Source of the DNA: Thermobifida alba
GTDB taxonomy: Bacteria > Actinomycetota > Actinomycetes > Streptosporangiales > Streptosporangiaceae
Assembly: GCF_023208015.1 (NCBI RefSeq)
Contig: NZ_CP051627.1
Location: 1,240,001-1,304,000 of the forward strand
Reading direction: 5' to 3'
Length of the DNA stretch: 64,000 nt
A program made the translations under genes and the position numbers. Under the pieces are notes generated by a model that did no database searches, was not told the origin of the DNA, and worked only from the letters and a program-made list of their open reading frames with translations. This document shows, piece by piece, positions 7,965 to 15,556 of this stretch (position 1 is the first letter of the stretch; every line of letters begins with the position of its first letter).

Positions 7965-8852
7965 GTGGACACCGGGGTGAACACGGCGGAGAGGAACACC
8001 GGCGGCCGGGGCGGGGCCACCGCCCGGGAGGTGGCCTTCCCGTGCGGGGACGTGGTGCTGCGCGGCGACCGGTGGTCGGGCGCGGGCGGCGCCGGGTCCC
8101 TGCTGTTCCTGCACGGCGGCGGGCAGACCCGGCACTCCTGGGGTGCGGCCGCCCGCCTGCTGGCGGCCGACGGCTGGGACTGCACCACCCTGGACCTGCG
8201 TGGTCACGGCGACAGCGACTGGGCGCCCGACGGCGACTACCGGCTCGCCCGGTTCGTGGCGGACATCCGCCACGTGGTGTCCCGGGCGCCGGACCGGCCG
8301 GTCATCGTGGGGGCGTCCCTGGGCGGGTTGACCGCGCTGCTGCTGGAGGGGCACCACCGTGTGGCGCGCGCCCTGGTCCTGGTCGACATCGTGCCGCGCC
8401 CCCGCCCCGACGGCAGACGGCGCATCCACGAGTTCATGGCCCGCCACCTCGACGGCTTCGCCTCCCTGGAGGAGGTCGCCGACGCCGTGGCGGCGTACAA
8501 CCGGCGGCCGCGCCGCCGCAACCTGGACGGGCTGCGCAAGAACGTCCGGCAGCACGCGAACGGGCGGTGGTACTGGCACTGGGACCCCGCCATCATGACG
8601 CTGGCGTCGGGTTCCCGGCTGCCGGACCCAGACGAGGTCCTGCGCGCCGCGCGCCGCATCGACGTCCCCGTGCTCCTGATCCGCGGGGGACGGTCCGACG
8701 TCGTCGACCACGACGGGGCGGCCGAACTGCTGGAGGTGGTCGGCAAGGCGCGGATCGTCGAGGTGGCGGAGGCGGGGCACATGGTCGCCGGGGACGACAA
8801 CGACGTCTTCGTCGACGCGGTCCGCGCCTTCCTCGCCGAGTTGCGCGACTGA
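7965..8852 (+). CDS. Alpha/beta hydrolase
   Basis: This 295-residue alpha/beta-hydrolase-fold protein uses a GTG start with AGAGAGGAG 5 nt upstream; the open frame upstream crosses the hairpin at 7842-7880 and is unlikely to be translated. LLFLHGGGQTRHSW supplies the HG oxyanion region, GASLGGLTALL the nucleophile elbow (serine in GxSxG), DVPVLLIRGGRSDVV the acid strand, and EAGHMVAGDDND the histidine. The family covers esterases, haloperoxidase-like and CoA-thioester hydrolases. Co-regulation with the thiolase genes is possible, but the terminator between them argues for partial independence. Confidence 0.88.
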   Translation: MDTGVNTAERNTGGRGGATAREVAFPCGDVVLRGDRWSGAGGAGSLLFLHGGGQTRHSWGAAARLLAADGWDCTTLDLRGHGDSDWAPDGDYRLARFVADIRHVVSRAPDRPVIVGASLGGLTALLLEGHHRVARALVLVDIVPRPRPDGRRRIHEFMARHLDGFASLEEVADAVAAYNRRPRRRNLDGLRKNVRQHANGRWYWHWDPAIMTLASGSRLPDPDEVLRAARRIDVPVLLIRGGRSDVVDHDGAAELLEVVGKARIVEVAEAGHMVAGDDNDVFVDAVRAFLAELRD

Positions 8853-8862
8853 CCGGGAGGCC

Positions 8863-8893
8863 GGCGGCCGGGGACGGTCGGCCCCCGGCCGCC
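8863..8893 (+). terminator. Hairpin after alpha/beta hydrolase
   Basis: A perfect 11-bp stem, GGCGGCCGGGG with its complement, and a 9-nt loop, 10 nt after the stop codon. No T tract. It probably terminates the hydrolase transcript. Confidence 0.6.
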
Positions 8894-9165
8894 ACGACCC
8901 TGCGGAGGGTCCGCAGGCGGACAGGGCCTCGTAGTCGGCGGCCCCGTTGCTGCGGACGTGCTCCCGGGCCGCGTGGAGCGCGGCCCACAGCATCTGCAGC
9001 ACCCACGCGGCGGGCACTGTCGGCCACTCCGGTCCCGCCGTGAACCGCGGCCCGTGGCGGGCCGGCGGAGGGCTGCCGGCCTCCGACGTGCGGTACCGGC
9101 AGCTCGTCGAGGCGCTGCGCCTCGCCGAGCAGGTCGCCGCGGGCTGCGTCCGGGGCCGGATGGGG
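8894..9165 (-). pseudogene. Frameshifted remnant of an unknown protein gene
   Basis: Read on the minus strand, two consecutive frames look coding, with nearly all codons ending in G or C. One frame gives DAARGDLLGEAQRLDEL; then, after a shift near 9105, another gives GPEWPTVPAAWVLQMLW followed by AALHAAREHVRSNGAADYEAL. No start codon with a ribosome site and no single frame spans both. The piece reads like a helical soluble protein that has lost its reading frame. I do not recognise the family. It could also be a short real gene with an unusual start. Confidence 0.35.
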
Positions 9166-9185
9166 CGGGCGGCATCATGGGCGGC

Positions 9186-9551
9186 ATGGAGATCTGGATC
9201 AACCCGGCCTGTTCCAAGTGCCGTTCGGCGCTGTCGCTGCTGGACGCCGAGGGCGCGCACTACACGGTGCGCCGCTACCTGGAGGACCCGCCCACCGCGG
9301 CCGAACTGCGGGAGGTCCTGGACCGGCTCGGGCTGGAACCGTGGGACATCACCCGCACCGGGGAGCAGCGGGCCCGGGAGCTGGGCATGGCCGACTGGCC
9401 GCGCGAGGCTGCCCAGCGCGACCGGTGGATCGAGGCGCTGGCCGCCCATCCGGTGCTCATCCAGCGGCCCATCATCACCGCCGAGGACCGGGCGGTGGTG
9501 GGCCGCACCGACGAGGCGGTCCGCCGGATGCTGGACGGGCGGGACGGATAA
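9186..9551 (+). CDS. ArsC/Spx-family reductase
   Basis: Thioredoxin-fold protein of 121 residues, typical ArsC length. Near the N-terminus, NPACSKCRSAL gives a CxxC-type active site (C9, C12), and the C-terminal half has AAHPVLIQRPII, the family segment containing the arginine and cis-proline that hold arsenate or a disulfide partner. The glutaredoxin-coupled ArsC mechanism is known for the family, but many actinobacterial members have no arsenic context, and there is no arsenite pump nearby, so a general thiol reductase role is equally possible. ATG chosen at the family start. Confidence 0.87.
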   Translation: MEIWINPACSKCRSALSLLDAEGAHYTVRRYLEDPPTAAELREVLDRLGLEPWDITRTGEQRARELGMADWPREAAQRDRWIEALAAHPVLIQRPIITAEDRAVVGRTDEAVRRMLDGRDG

Positions 9552-9621
9552 TTCGGTCGCCGCCGTGGGGCGGGCCCGGTAGGGTGCACCGACGCGGAAT
9601 CCGGAGCGTGAGGAGCCCACC

Positions 9622-10428
9622 GTGTCGCAGACGCTGCGCAGGCGCTGGCAGGAGACGAGGGAGGCGTTCGAGCGGGGCTGGTACGAGGTCGCCGGCCGCC
9701 GCGTCGACCTGTCCGCCCACCTGGCACGGATGCGCGCGGGCACCCGGCTGCACCTGCCCGGGGAGTTCGACGGGTGGCGGGCCGGCACGGTGGGCGACAC
9801 GCGTGTGGAGGTCACCGGCGAGACCACCCTGCAGGCCCTGCTCCGCCTGGCCGGCGAGGGCGGCGACCAGGCGGCCGCGCTGAACTTCGCCTCGGCCCGC
9901 AACCCCGGCGGGGGCGTGGCCAACGGCGCCCGGGCCCAGGAGGAGAGCCTGGCCCGCGCCAGCGCCCTGTACGACAGCCTGGTGCGCTGCCCCGACTACT
10001 ACGAGTACCACCGCCGGCAGCGCACCCTGCTCTACAGCGACCGTCTCGTCTACTCCCCGCACGTGCCGGTGTACCGCCGCGACGACGGCTCCTGGCTGCC
10101 CGAACCGGTCGCGGCGGCGTTCCTCACCGCGGCCGCCCCCAACCGGCGCATGACCGAACGCAACCGCCCCCACGAGGCCGCGCTCATCCCCGAGACCCTG
10201 CGGCGCCGCGCCCGCGCGGTCCTGGCCGCCGCCGCGCACCACGGGCACCGGCGGCTCGTGCTCGGCGCGTGGGGCTGCGGGGTCTTCGGCAACCGTCCCG
10301 ACGAGGTCGCCGAAGCCTTCCGCACCCACCTCGCCGGTGGTTTCGCGGGCGTGTTCGACCACGTGGTCTTCGCGGTCCTGGACCGGGACGGCACGACCAG
10401 GCAGGCCTTCGAGCCGCTGGCCGGATGA
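9622..10428 (+). CDS. Bacterial-type poly(ADP-ribose) glycohydrolase (TIGR02452 family)
   Basis: This 268-residue macrodomain-like protein has the PARG signature GGG-x7-QEE exactly: GGG at residues 96-98 and Q106-E107-E108, inside NPGGGVANGARAQEE. N94 and F89 of the preceding strand fit the ADP-ribose binding fold, and VLGAWGCGVFGN near residue 215 is the second conserved macrodomain-like loop. The family removes ADP-ribose chains exo-glycosidically; an actinobacterial member (Thermomonospora) is a structural prototype. No PARP-like transferase is visible in the window. A 16-bp perfect palindrome covers the stop codon and likely terminates transcription. Confidence 0.9.
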   Translation: MSQTLRRRWQETREAFERGWYEVAGRRVDLSAHLARMRAGTRLHLPGEFDGWRAGTVGDTRVEVTGETTLQALLRLAGEGGDQAAALNFASARNPGGGVANGARAQEESLARASALYDSLVRCPDYYEYHRRQRTLLYSDRLVYSPHVPVYRRDDGSWLPEPVAAAFLTAAAPNRRMTERNRPHEAALIPETLRRRARAVLAAAAHHGHRRLVLGAWGCGVFGNRPDEVAEAFRTHLAGGFAGVFDHVVFAVLDRDGTTRQAFEPLAG

Positions 10429-10444
10429 ATCCGGCCAGCGGCTC
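10411..10444 (+). terminator. Terminator palindrome spanning the PARG stop codon
   Basis: A 34-bp perfect inverted repeat: arm GAGCCGCTGGCCGGAT at 10411-10426 and its complement at 10429-10444, around GA of the TGA stop. The 16-bp stem would form as the last codons are transcribed. No T tract follows. Confidence 0.7.
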
Positions 10445-10841
10445 CCCACGGTCCCGGAGAGGCGGAAGAGGCGATCCCGCCCTGGCGGGTGCCCTGGACG
10501 CGGAGGCCTTCCGCGCCCCCACCCCCTCCGGTGGGCACCCCACCGTCCGTGAGGCGGTGCTCGCCGAGGCTTTCGCCCGAAGCGGCCTGTTTTCCCGGGG
10601 CGGCCACCGGGACACGGCCCTGGCGGAACTTCGCTGTGCGTCCCGAGGCCCGCAGCGGGTTCCTCCCACCCACATGACCTGCGTCTTCCCTGGGGAAGAG
10701 GTCTTGAGCGCCGCCGCCCGCCGCTTCGCTTGCCGTTCTGGCAAAAAATCTTGTCACCCGGGTGGGGGTGGCGCCGATGATGGGGGCGAACCGGCCCCCT
10801 CTCCCACAGGGGAGGGTCCACGCGAACGGAAGGCGCACACC
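10445..10841. other. Intergenic region, no gene recognised
   Basis: About 400 bp between the PARG terminator and the flavoprotein gene. Frames here have mixed third positions and no ribosome site. A short AT-rich patch near 10742-10756 (AAAAAATCTTGTCA) offers a -35-like TTGTCA and probably marks the promoter of the downstream reductase, whose ribosome site is near 10830. Confidence 0.35.
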
Positions 10842-11840
10842 ATGAGCACACCCACCCGAGCCGAGACCGCTGCCGCTCACGGGAAGCGGCACTGGGAGGT
10901 CGTGGTCGTCGGAGGAGGAGCCGCCGGGCTCGGCGCGGCGCTCGTCCTGGCCCGGGCCCGCCGCTCGGTCCTGGTCGTCGACTCCGGACAGCCGCGCAAC
11001 ACCCCCGCCGACGGGGTCCACGGCTACCTCGGCCGTGAGGGCACCTCCCCGCGGGACCTGCTGGCCATCGGCCGCGCCGAGGTGACCGGCTACGGCGGCG
11101 AGGTCGTGGCGGGCGAGGTCGCCGCGGCGCAACGCCTGGACGACGGGCGTTTCCGCCTGCTCCTCGCCGACGGATCGACCGTGACGGCGCAGCGGCTGCT
11201 GGTGACCACGGGTCTGGTCGACGAACTGCCGCCGGTGCCGGGACTGCAGCAGCGGTGGGGACGCGACGTGCTGCACTGCCCCTACTGCCACGGCTGGGAG
11301 GTGCGCGACCGGGCGGTCGGCGTCCTGGCGACCGGACCGCTCGCGGTCCACCAGGCGCTGCTGTGGCGGCAGTGGAGCGGCGACATCACCCTCCTGCAGC
11401 ACACCGCCCCCGACTTCCCGGCGGGGGAGCAGGAGCGGCTCGCCGCCCGGGGAATCCGCGTGGTGCCGGGAGAGGTGGTGGGCCTGGAGGTGGACGCGGA
11501 CCGCCTCACCGGGGTGCGGCTCGCCGACGGCACGGCCGTTGCGGTGCAGGCCCTGGCGGTGGCCACACGCATGGTCGCCCGCGCGGGTCTCCTCACCGGC
11601 CTCGGTCTGGCGACGACTCCCCAGGAGGTGGACGGACACGTGATCGGGGAGTACCTCGCCACCGACGCCACCGGACGGACCGAGGTGCCCGGAGTGTGGG
11701 CGGCGGGCAACGTCACCGCCCTGAACGAGCAGGTCATCGGGGCTGCGGCCGCGGGAGCGCGGGCCGCGGCGATGATCAACGCCGACCTGGTGGAAGAAGA
11801 GGTCCGCCGCGCGGTGGACGCCCGCGGGGCCGCCGCCTGA
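10842..11840 (+). CDS. Thioredoxin reductase-like FAD/NAD(P) oxidoreductase
   Basis: A 332-residue two-dinucleotide-domain flavoprotein. VVVVGGGAAGLGAALVLARA near residue 20 binds FAD, and CPYCHGWE at C146-C149 is the redox-active pair, CxxC with H after it rather than the CATCDG of thioredoxin reductase. The FAD-binding C-terminal motif is VWAAGNVT (about residue 285). The canonical NADPH GGGDSA motif is missing: the sequence reads VLATGPLAVHQALLW, so pyridine nucleotide use may differ. Homologues of this CPYCHG type often act on small-molecule dithiols or unknown disulfide partners. It may couple to the ArsC-like thiol protein upstream. Confidence 0.88.
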   Translation: MSTPTRAETAAAHGKRHWEVVVVGGGAAGLGAALVLARARRSVLVVDSGQPRNTPADGVHGYLGREGTSPRDLLAIGRAEVTGYGGEVVAGEVAAAQRLDDGRFRLLLADGSTVTAQRLLVTTGLVDELPPVPGLQQRWGRDVLHCPYCHGWEVRDRAVGVLATGPLAVHQALLWRQWSGDITLLQHTAPDFPAGEQERLAARGIRVVPGEVVGLEVDADRLTGVRLADGTAVAVQALAVATRMVARAGLLTGLGLATTPQEVDGHVIGEYLATDATGRTEVPGVWAAGNVTALNEQVIGAAAAGARAAAMINADLVEEEVRRAVDARGAAA

Positions 11841-11858
11841 GCCTGCGGGGCGGGGCCG

Positions 11859-12494
11859 TCACAGGTCCACGCTCTGGCCGGGACGCAGCCGGCGGATGTC
11901 GGCGCCCAGGCGTTGCGCCTCGGCGGCGAGCACCCCGTCGAAGATCGCCAGCCCCTGCTCGTTGAGCAGGCCGTCGTGGACCGGGAAGGCGCGGCGCGGC
12001 GCCGCCCGGCGCAGGTAGGCGACCAGGTCGGCCACGGTCGCCCACGGGGCCTGGAGGGCGGGCAGCACGGTGGGCGCGTCCACCACGGTCCACGCGTCGC
12101 CGGGGTGGAAGACCTCGCCGTCGACGAGGAAGCCGACGTTGTCGACGGGCAGTGCGTCCGGCAGGGTCCTCTGGTGGTGTTCTCCGGCGACGGCGACGTC
12201 GAAACCGGCGGCCGTGAACGTCTCGCCGTCGCGCACCACGTGCACCCTCTCGCCCAGGCCGGCCAGGCGGCGGGCCGCGCCCGGGCAGGTGTGGACCGTC
12301 AGGTCCGGGTCGGCGGCCAGGGCCGCGCGCAGCCGGTCGGGGTCGAGGTGGTCGGCGTGCTCGTGGGTGACGAGCACGGCCTCGACCCCGGCCAGCGCGT
12401 CGTCCTGCGGTGTCAGGACGCCGGGGTCGATGACCAGGGCGCGGCCGTTCTTCTCCAGGCGGACGCAGGCGTGTCCCAGTTTGGTGAGTTTCAT
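11859..12494 (-). CDS. MBL-fold metal-dependent hydrolase (UlaG-like)
   Basis: A 211-residue metallo-beta-lactamase-fold protein starting MKLTKLGHACVRLEKNG, the usual opening for the UlaG/YtnP-like subgroup. THEHADHLD (about residues 57-65) is the HxHxDH metal site; a GEHH and a later FHPGDAW provide further ligands, and FPVHDG the last histidine. Likely a phosphodiesterase or lactonase-like hydrolase; substrate unknown. The open frame extends far upstream through the next gene, but only this ATG fits the family. Stop lies 18 nt from the convergent flavoprotein stop. Confidence 0.87.
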   Translation of the reverse strand: MKLTKLGHACVRLEKNGRALVIDPGVLTPQDDALAGVEAVLVTHEHADHLDPDRLRAALAADPDLTVHTCPGAARRLAGLGERVHVVRDGETFTAAGFDVAVAGEHHQRTLPDALPVDNVGFLVDGEVFHPGDAWTVVDAPTVLPALQAPWATVADLVAYLRRAAPRRAFPVHDGLLNEQGLAIFDGVLAAEAQRLGADIRRLRPGQSVDL

Positions 12495-12544
12495 GCCGCC
12501 ATTCTCCCGGTGGCCGTGCGGGGCGGGCGCGGTTGCCGCCGGGG

Positions 12545-13015
12545 TCAGTCCCCGACGGCCTCCAGCAGCCCTTGCACGTCGATCTTGCGCATGCCGAGCA
12601 TGGCGCGGGTGGCGCGCACCGCCCGGTCCGGGTCGGGGTCGTTGAGCAGCTCGGTGAGCCGGCGGGGAATGATCTGCCAGGACAGGCCGAAGCGGTCCTT
12701 CAGCCAGCCGCACTGCGACTCCTGGCCGCCGTCGGTGAGCTTGGCCCACAACTCGTCGACCTCCCGCTGGTCCGCGCAGTCCACGTGCAGGGAGACGGCC
12801 TCGGTGAACGTGAACTCGGGGCCGCCGTTGAGGGCCATGAACCGCTGTCCGGCCAGTTCGAAGAGGACGAGCATGACCTGGCCGGCCCGGTCGGGCATCG
12901 CCTCGTTGTAGTACTGGACCTCCACGATCCGGGAGTTGCCGAACAGGGAGGTGTAGAAGTTCGCGGCCTGCTCGGCCTGGTCGTCGAACCACAGGCAGGT
13001 GGTGATCTTCTGCAC
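12545..13015 (-). CDS. VOC/PhnB-like protein
   Basis: This 156-residue glyoxalase/bleomycin-resistance fold protein of the PhnB (3-demethylubiquinone-methyltransferase-like) subgroup starts at a GTG preceded by AAAGGA at good spacing. CLWFDDQAEQAANFY is the first betaalphabeta unit, FMALNGGPEFTF the family's G-G-P turn, and SLHVDCADQREVDELW with CGWLKDRFGLSWQIIP is the hallmark second half. Members are metal-binding dimers with mostly unknown substrates. The gene lies 50 nt upstream of the MBL hydrolase on the same strand and may share its transcript. Confidence 0.86.
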   Translation of the reverse strand: MQKITTCLWFDDQAEQAANFYTSLFGNSRIVEVQYYNEAMPDRAGQVMLVLFELAGQRFMALNGGPEFTFTEAVSLHVDCADQREVDELWAKLTDGGQESQCGWLKDRFGLSWQIIPRRLTELLNDPDPDRAVRATRAMLGMRKIDVQGLLEAVGD

Positions 13016-13173
13016 GGCGGATCCTTTCTGGAGTGGGTCCGGTCCTTGGGGAAGTGACAGAAAACCGGTGCGCAAAACCTGACCGGAAAGGCCGGTCGCG
13101 TGCCGTGGAAGAAAACGGGCACGGCACCGGGGGCGGCGTCCCCTAGTCGGGGCGGCTTCGGGAGGGGGACGGG

Positions 13174-13704
13174 ATGACCAGGTACGCGGCGCTGCTGCGC
13201 GCGGTCAACGTGGCAGGACGCCGGATGCGGATGGCTGATCTGCGGGCGCTGCTGTCGGGGCTCGGCTACGGCGCCGCGGCCACCCTGCTGCAGAGCGGCA
13301 ACGCGGTCTTCACCGCACCCGAGCAGCCGGAAGAGCACGTCGCCGCGGACATCGAGCGGCGTGTCGCCGCGGAGTTCGGCCTGCGCGTCACCGTCGTGGT
13401 GCGCACCGCCGCCGACCTGGCCCGGACGGTGGACGCCCTGCCCTTCCCGGAGCGCGATCCGGCCCGGTGCGCGGTGGTGTTCCCGGCCGGGCCGCTCGAC
13501 CGGGAACGGCTCGCGTCCGTGCGGCCCGAGGCTTTCGCCCCCGAGGAACTGGCGGTGGGGCAGCGGGAGCTCTACCTGTACCTTCCCGACGGTCTGGGCC
13601 GCGCCAGGCTTCCCCGGCTGCTGGAGCGGCGGCTGGCGGTCGCGTGCACGGTCCGCAACTGGTCCACCACTGTCCGGCTGCGTCGTCTCGCCGAGGAGGG
13701 GTGA
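13174..13704 (+). CDS. DUF1697 protein
   Basis: A 176-residue protein with the DUF1697 signature: YAALLRAVNVAGRRMRMADL at the N-terminus, then LQSGNAVFTA and a C-terminal RNWSTTVRLRRLA. The family is cytoplasmic and uncharacterised. ATG with GGGAGGGGGAC upstream. It is divergent from the PhnB-like gene across 158 bp and ends at a 14-bp inverted repeat. Confidence 0.88.
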   Translation: MTRYAALLRAVNVAGRRMRMADLRALLSGLGYGAAATLLQSGNAVFTAPEQPEEHVAADIERRVAAEFGLRVTVVVRTAADLARTVDALPFPERDPARCAVVFPAGPLDRERLASVRPEAFAPEELAVGQRELYLYLPDGLGRARLPRLLERRLAVACTVRNWSTTVRLRRLAEEG

Positions 13705-13706
13705 CC

Positions 13707-13756
13707 CGCTTCCGGACGGGGTGGAATCCGGGGCCGGTTCCTCCCGTCCGGAAGCG
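13707..13756 (+). terminator. Terminator after DUF1697 gene
   Basis: A perfect 14-bp inverted repeat, CGCTTCCGGACGGG at 13707-13720 with its complement at 13743-13756 and a 22-nt loop, begins 3 nt after the stop codon. Confidence 0.65.
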
Positions 13757-14039
13757 CCCGCCCCGCGGAGCCGTCGGGGCCGTGGGTGCTTCCTTCGGGG
13801 ACCGGACGGTGGGGCCCCGGCCGTTCTGCTGCCGCGGTCGGCCGAAGGGGAACCGACAACGCGGGAGTCCGCTGTCCGGCTGTCGGCGTGGGGGCCGCGG
13901 CCGCCGCACCGGGGCGCGGTGTCCTCTGCTTCTTGTCCTGCGGTGTTCTCGTGGACCGGTGCGGACGGGGCGGGGGCCGGGGCCGGGCGGAGGGGTGGCT
14001 AGGCTGCCGGTGCACGCGATGTCGGGGAAGGGAGAACCG
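13757..14039 (+). promoter_or_regulatory. Intergenic region with asparaginase promoter
   Basis: No gene is recognised here. TAGGCT at 14000-14005 is a good actinobacterial -10; a start site about 7 nt later (near 14012) would give a leader of about 28 nt to the TTG at 14040, which has GGGAAGGGAG just upstream. The ATG at 14019 would then lie almost at the 5' end with no ribosome site. Confidence 0.5.
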
Positions 14040-15056
14040 TTGTCCGCGCACGCCTCGCCGCGCCGGGTGGTGGTCTACGGGCTGGGCGGGACGATCGCCA
14101 TGACCTCCGACAACGGCCGGGGGGTGGTTCCGGCGTTGTCGGCCGCGCAACTGGTCGAGGCGGTGCCCGGATGGGCCGATGCCGGGATCGAGGTGGAGGT
14201 GGTGGACTTCCGTCGGCTGCCGAGCGCCTCGCTGGGGTTCGACGACCTGCTCGCCCTGGCCGCCGAGATCCGCGGGCGGCTGGCCCGGGGCGGGGTGGAC
14301 GGGGTGGTGGTGACCCAGGGCACCGACACGCTTGAGGAGGCCGCCTACCTGCTCGACCTGTTCCACACCGCCGCGGAGCCGGTGGTGGTGACCGGCGCGA
14401 TGCGCAACCCCGCCCTCGCCGGTGCCGACGGCCCCGCCAACCTGCTGGCCGCGGTGCGCACCGCGGCCCACCCGGCCAGCCGCGGCCGGGGCGTGCTGGT
14501 GGTGCTGGCCGACCAGATCCACGCCGCGGGCCGGGTCCGCAAGACCCACACCAGCGGGGTGTGCGCGTTCACCTCCCCCGACAGCGGACCGCTCGGCCTG
14601 GTCGCCGAGGGGGACCCCTGGTTCCTCTCCGGTCCCACCGTCCGCTTCACCCTCGACCCGGCCGCGGTGCGCGCCCGGCCGCGCGTGCCCCTGGTGACCG
14701 TGGCCCTCGGGGACGACGGGGTGCTGCTGCACGGTCTGGCCGGACGCGCCGACGGCCTGGTCGTGGCCGGTGCGGGCGGCGGGCACGTCCCCCGCGACCT
14801 GGTCGCCCCCCTGGGTGAGTTGGCGGGGAGCATGCCGGTGGTGCTGGCCTCCCGCACCGGTGCGGGGCCGGTGCTGCGGGCCACCTACGCCTACCCCGGG
14901 TCAGAGCGCGACCTGTTGGAGCGCGGACTGGTCGGTGCGGGCCTCCTGGATCCGCTCAAGGCCCGGGTCCTGCTGTGGGCGCTGCTGGCCTGCGGCGGTG
15001 ACCGCGACGCCGTCGTCTCGGCGTTCGGGCGTGCGGGCGGGGCCGTCCACGGCTGA
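14040..15056 (+). CDS. L-asparaginase (type I/II family)
   Basis: This 338-residue asparaginase starts at TTG 14040 with GGGAAGGGAG upstream; an ATG at 14019 is the alternative. The nucleophile threonine lies in GLGGTIAM (T18) and the second catalytic block is VVVTQGTDTLEE (T95-D96). GAMRNPALAGADGPANL and ADQIHAAGRVRKTHT are the other family blocks. It hydrolyses asparagine to aspartate and ammonia. No signal peptide is visible, so it should be cytoplasmic. It stands alone between its own promoter and an AT-rich leader region. Confidence 0.92.
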   Translation: MSAHASPRRVVVYGLGGTIAMTSDNGRGVVPALSAAQLVEAVPGWADAGIEVEVVDFRRLPSASLGFDDLLALAAEIRGRLARGGVDGVVVTQGTDTLEEAAYLLDLFHTAAEPVVVTGAMRNPALAGADGPANLLAAVRTAAHPASRGRGVLVVLADQIHAAGRVRKTHTSGVCAFTSPDSGPLGLVAEGDPWFLSGPTVRFTLDPAAVRARPRVPLVTVALGDDGVLLHGLAGRADGLVVAGAGGGHVPRDLVAPLGELAGSMPVVLASRTGAGPVLRATYAYPGSERDLLERGLVGAGLLDPLKARVLLWALLACGGDRDAVVSAFGRAGGAVHG

Positions 15057-15377
15057 ATCCGCGTCCCGGGCTCCGGACGAGACGGGGCGCGGGGATTTCT
15101 GCCTGCGACGGGGTGACGGTACTCCGCTGTCGGACACGGCATCGAAGGAAATGTTTTTCCTCTGTTTTTCGACATTGTCTAGAATGCGGGAAAATGCTGT
15201 TTCCTGCATGAGGAAACAGGCTCTGATCAGCTCTTTTTTGGATTTTCCCGACATTGTGAGAATGGGGGCGGCGATCTGTCGCGAATCCGCGACGAGGGGG
15301 CGCGAGTCGGTTGACATTCCCTTTCTGAATTGTGACGATCTGTAAGTCCAAAGGCTGTCGAATGATCGGAGAATGTC
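15057..15377 (+). promoter_or_regulatory. AT-rich leader with repeats and promoter for the small peptide gene
   Basis: This stretch is far richer in A/T than the flanking genes. A motif CGACATTGT followed by AGAATG and a G run occurs twice, near 15168-15191 and 15248-15268. A TTGACA -35 at 15311-15316 with GACGAT at about 15334-15339 (17-18 nt spacer) predicts a start near 15346, and GGAG sits 7 nt before the ATG at 15378. Arms TGACATTC (15312-15319) and GAATGTCA (15371-15378) are complementary and flank the leader. The repeats could be activator or repressor sites. Confidence 0.45.
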
Positions 15378-15476
15378 ATGGCCGAACTGCCCGGGCTCAT
15401 CATCGTCCTGGTCGCCGACGAGGTCGTCCACCTGGAGGGGTGGCGGCTGGAGCTCATCGAGGGCGACCTCGACTGA
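15378..15476 (+). CDS. 32-residue acidic peptide upstream of prolyl oligopeptidase
   Basis: A 32-residue ORF with strong GGAG and its own promoter. The product starts MAELPGLIIVLVADEVVHLE and ends in an acidic tail GDLD, with one tryptophan (residue 22). It has no Ser, Thr, Cys or Lys. A hairpin terminator-like element begins 15 nt after its stop, then the peptidase gene follows. That layout resembles a precursor or signal peptide expressed above the level of its enzyme, but the lack of Ser/Thr/Cys rules out lanthipeptide or thiopeptide chemistry. It may instead be a leader peptide. I do not recognise a family. Confidence 0.5.
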   Translation: MAELPGLIIVLVADEVVHLEGWRLELIEGDLD

Positions 15477-15490
15477 GCGTGCGGACCGTC

Positions 15491-15525
15491 GCCGAGGCTC
15501 CTTGACCCGCTCGGGGAGCCTCGGC
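15491..15525 (+). terminator. Attenuator-like hairpin between peptide and peptidase genes
   Basis: A perfect 11-bp stem (GCCGAGGCTCC with its complement at 15515-15525), 13-nt loop, followed by TGTTT. It lies between the small ORF and the peptidase start (15557), so it should reduce read-through into the peptidase. Confidence 0.65.
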
Positions 15526-15556
15526 TGTTTCCCGACCCGAGAACAACCGGAGAAGC

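Noticed and set aside
6387-9923. Very long minus-strand open frame
   Set aside because: It covers the thiolase, hydrolase, ArsC-like and PARG genes on the opposite strand; only a short piece at 8894-9165 looks coding.
15378-15476. Lanthipeptide or thiopeptide precursor
   Set aside because: The 32-residue peptide has no Ser, Thr or Cys, so the chemistry is not possible. It is kept only as a small ORF of unknown role.
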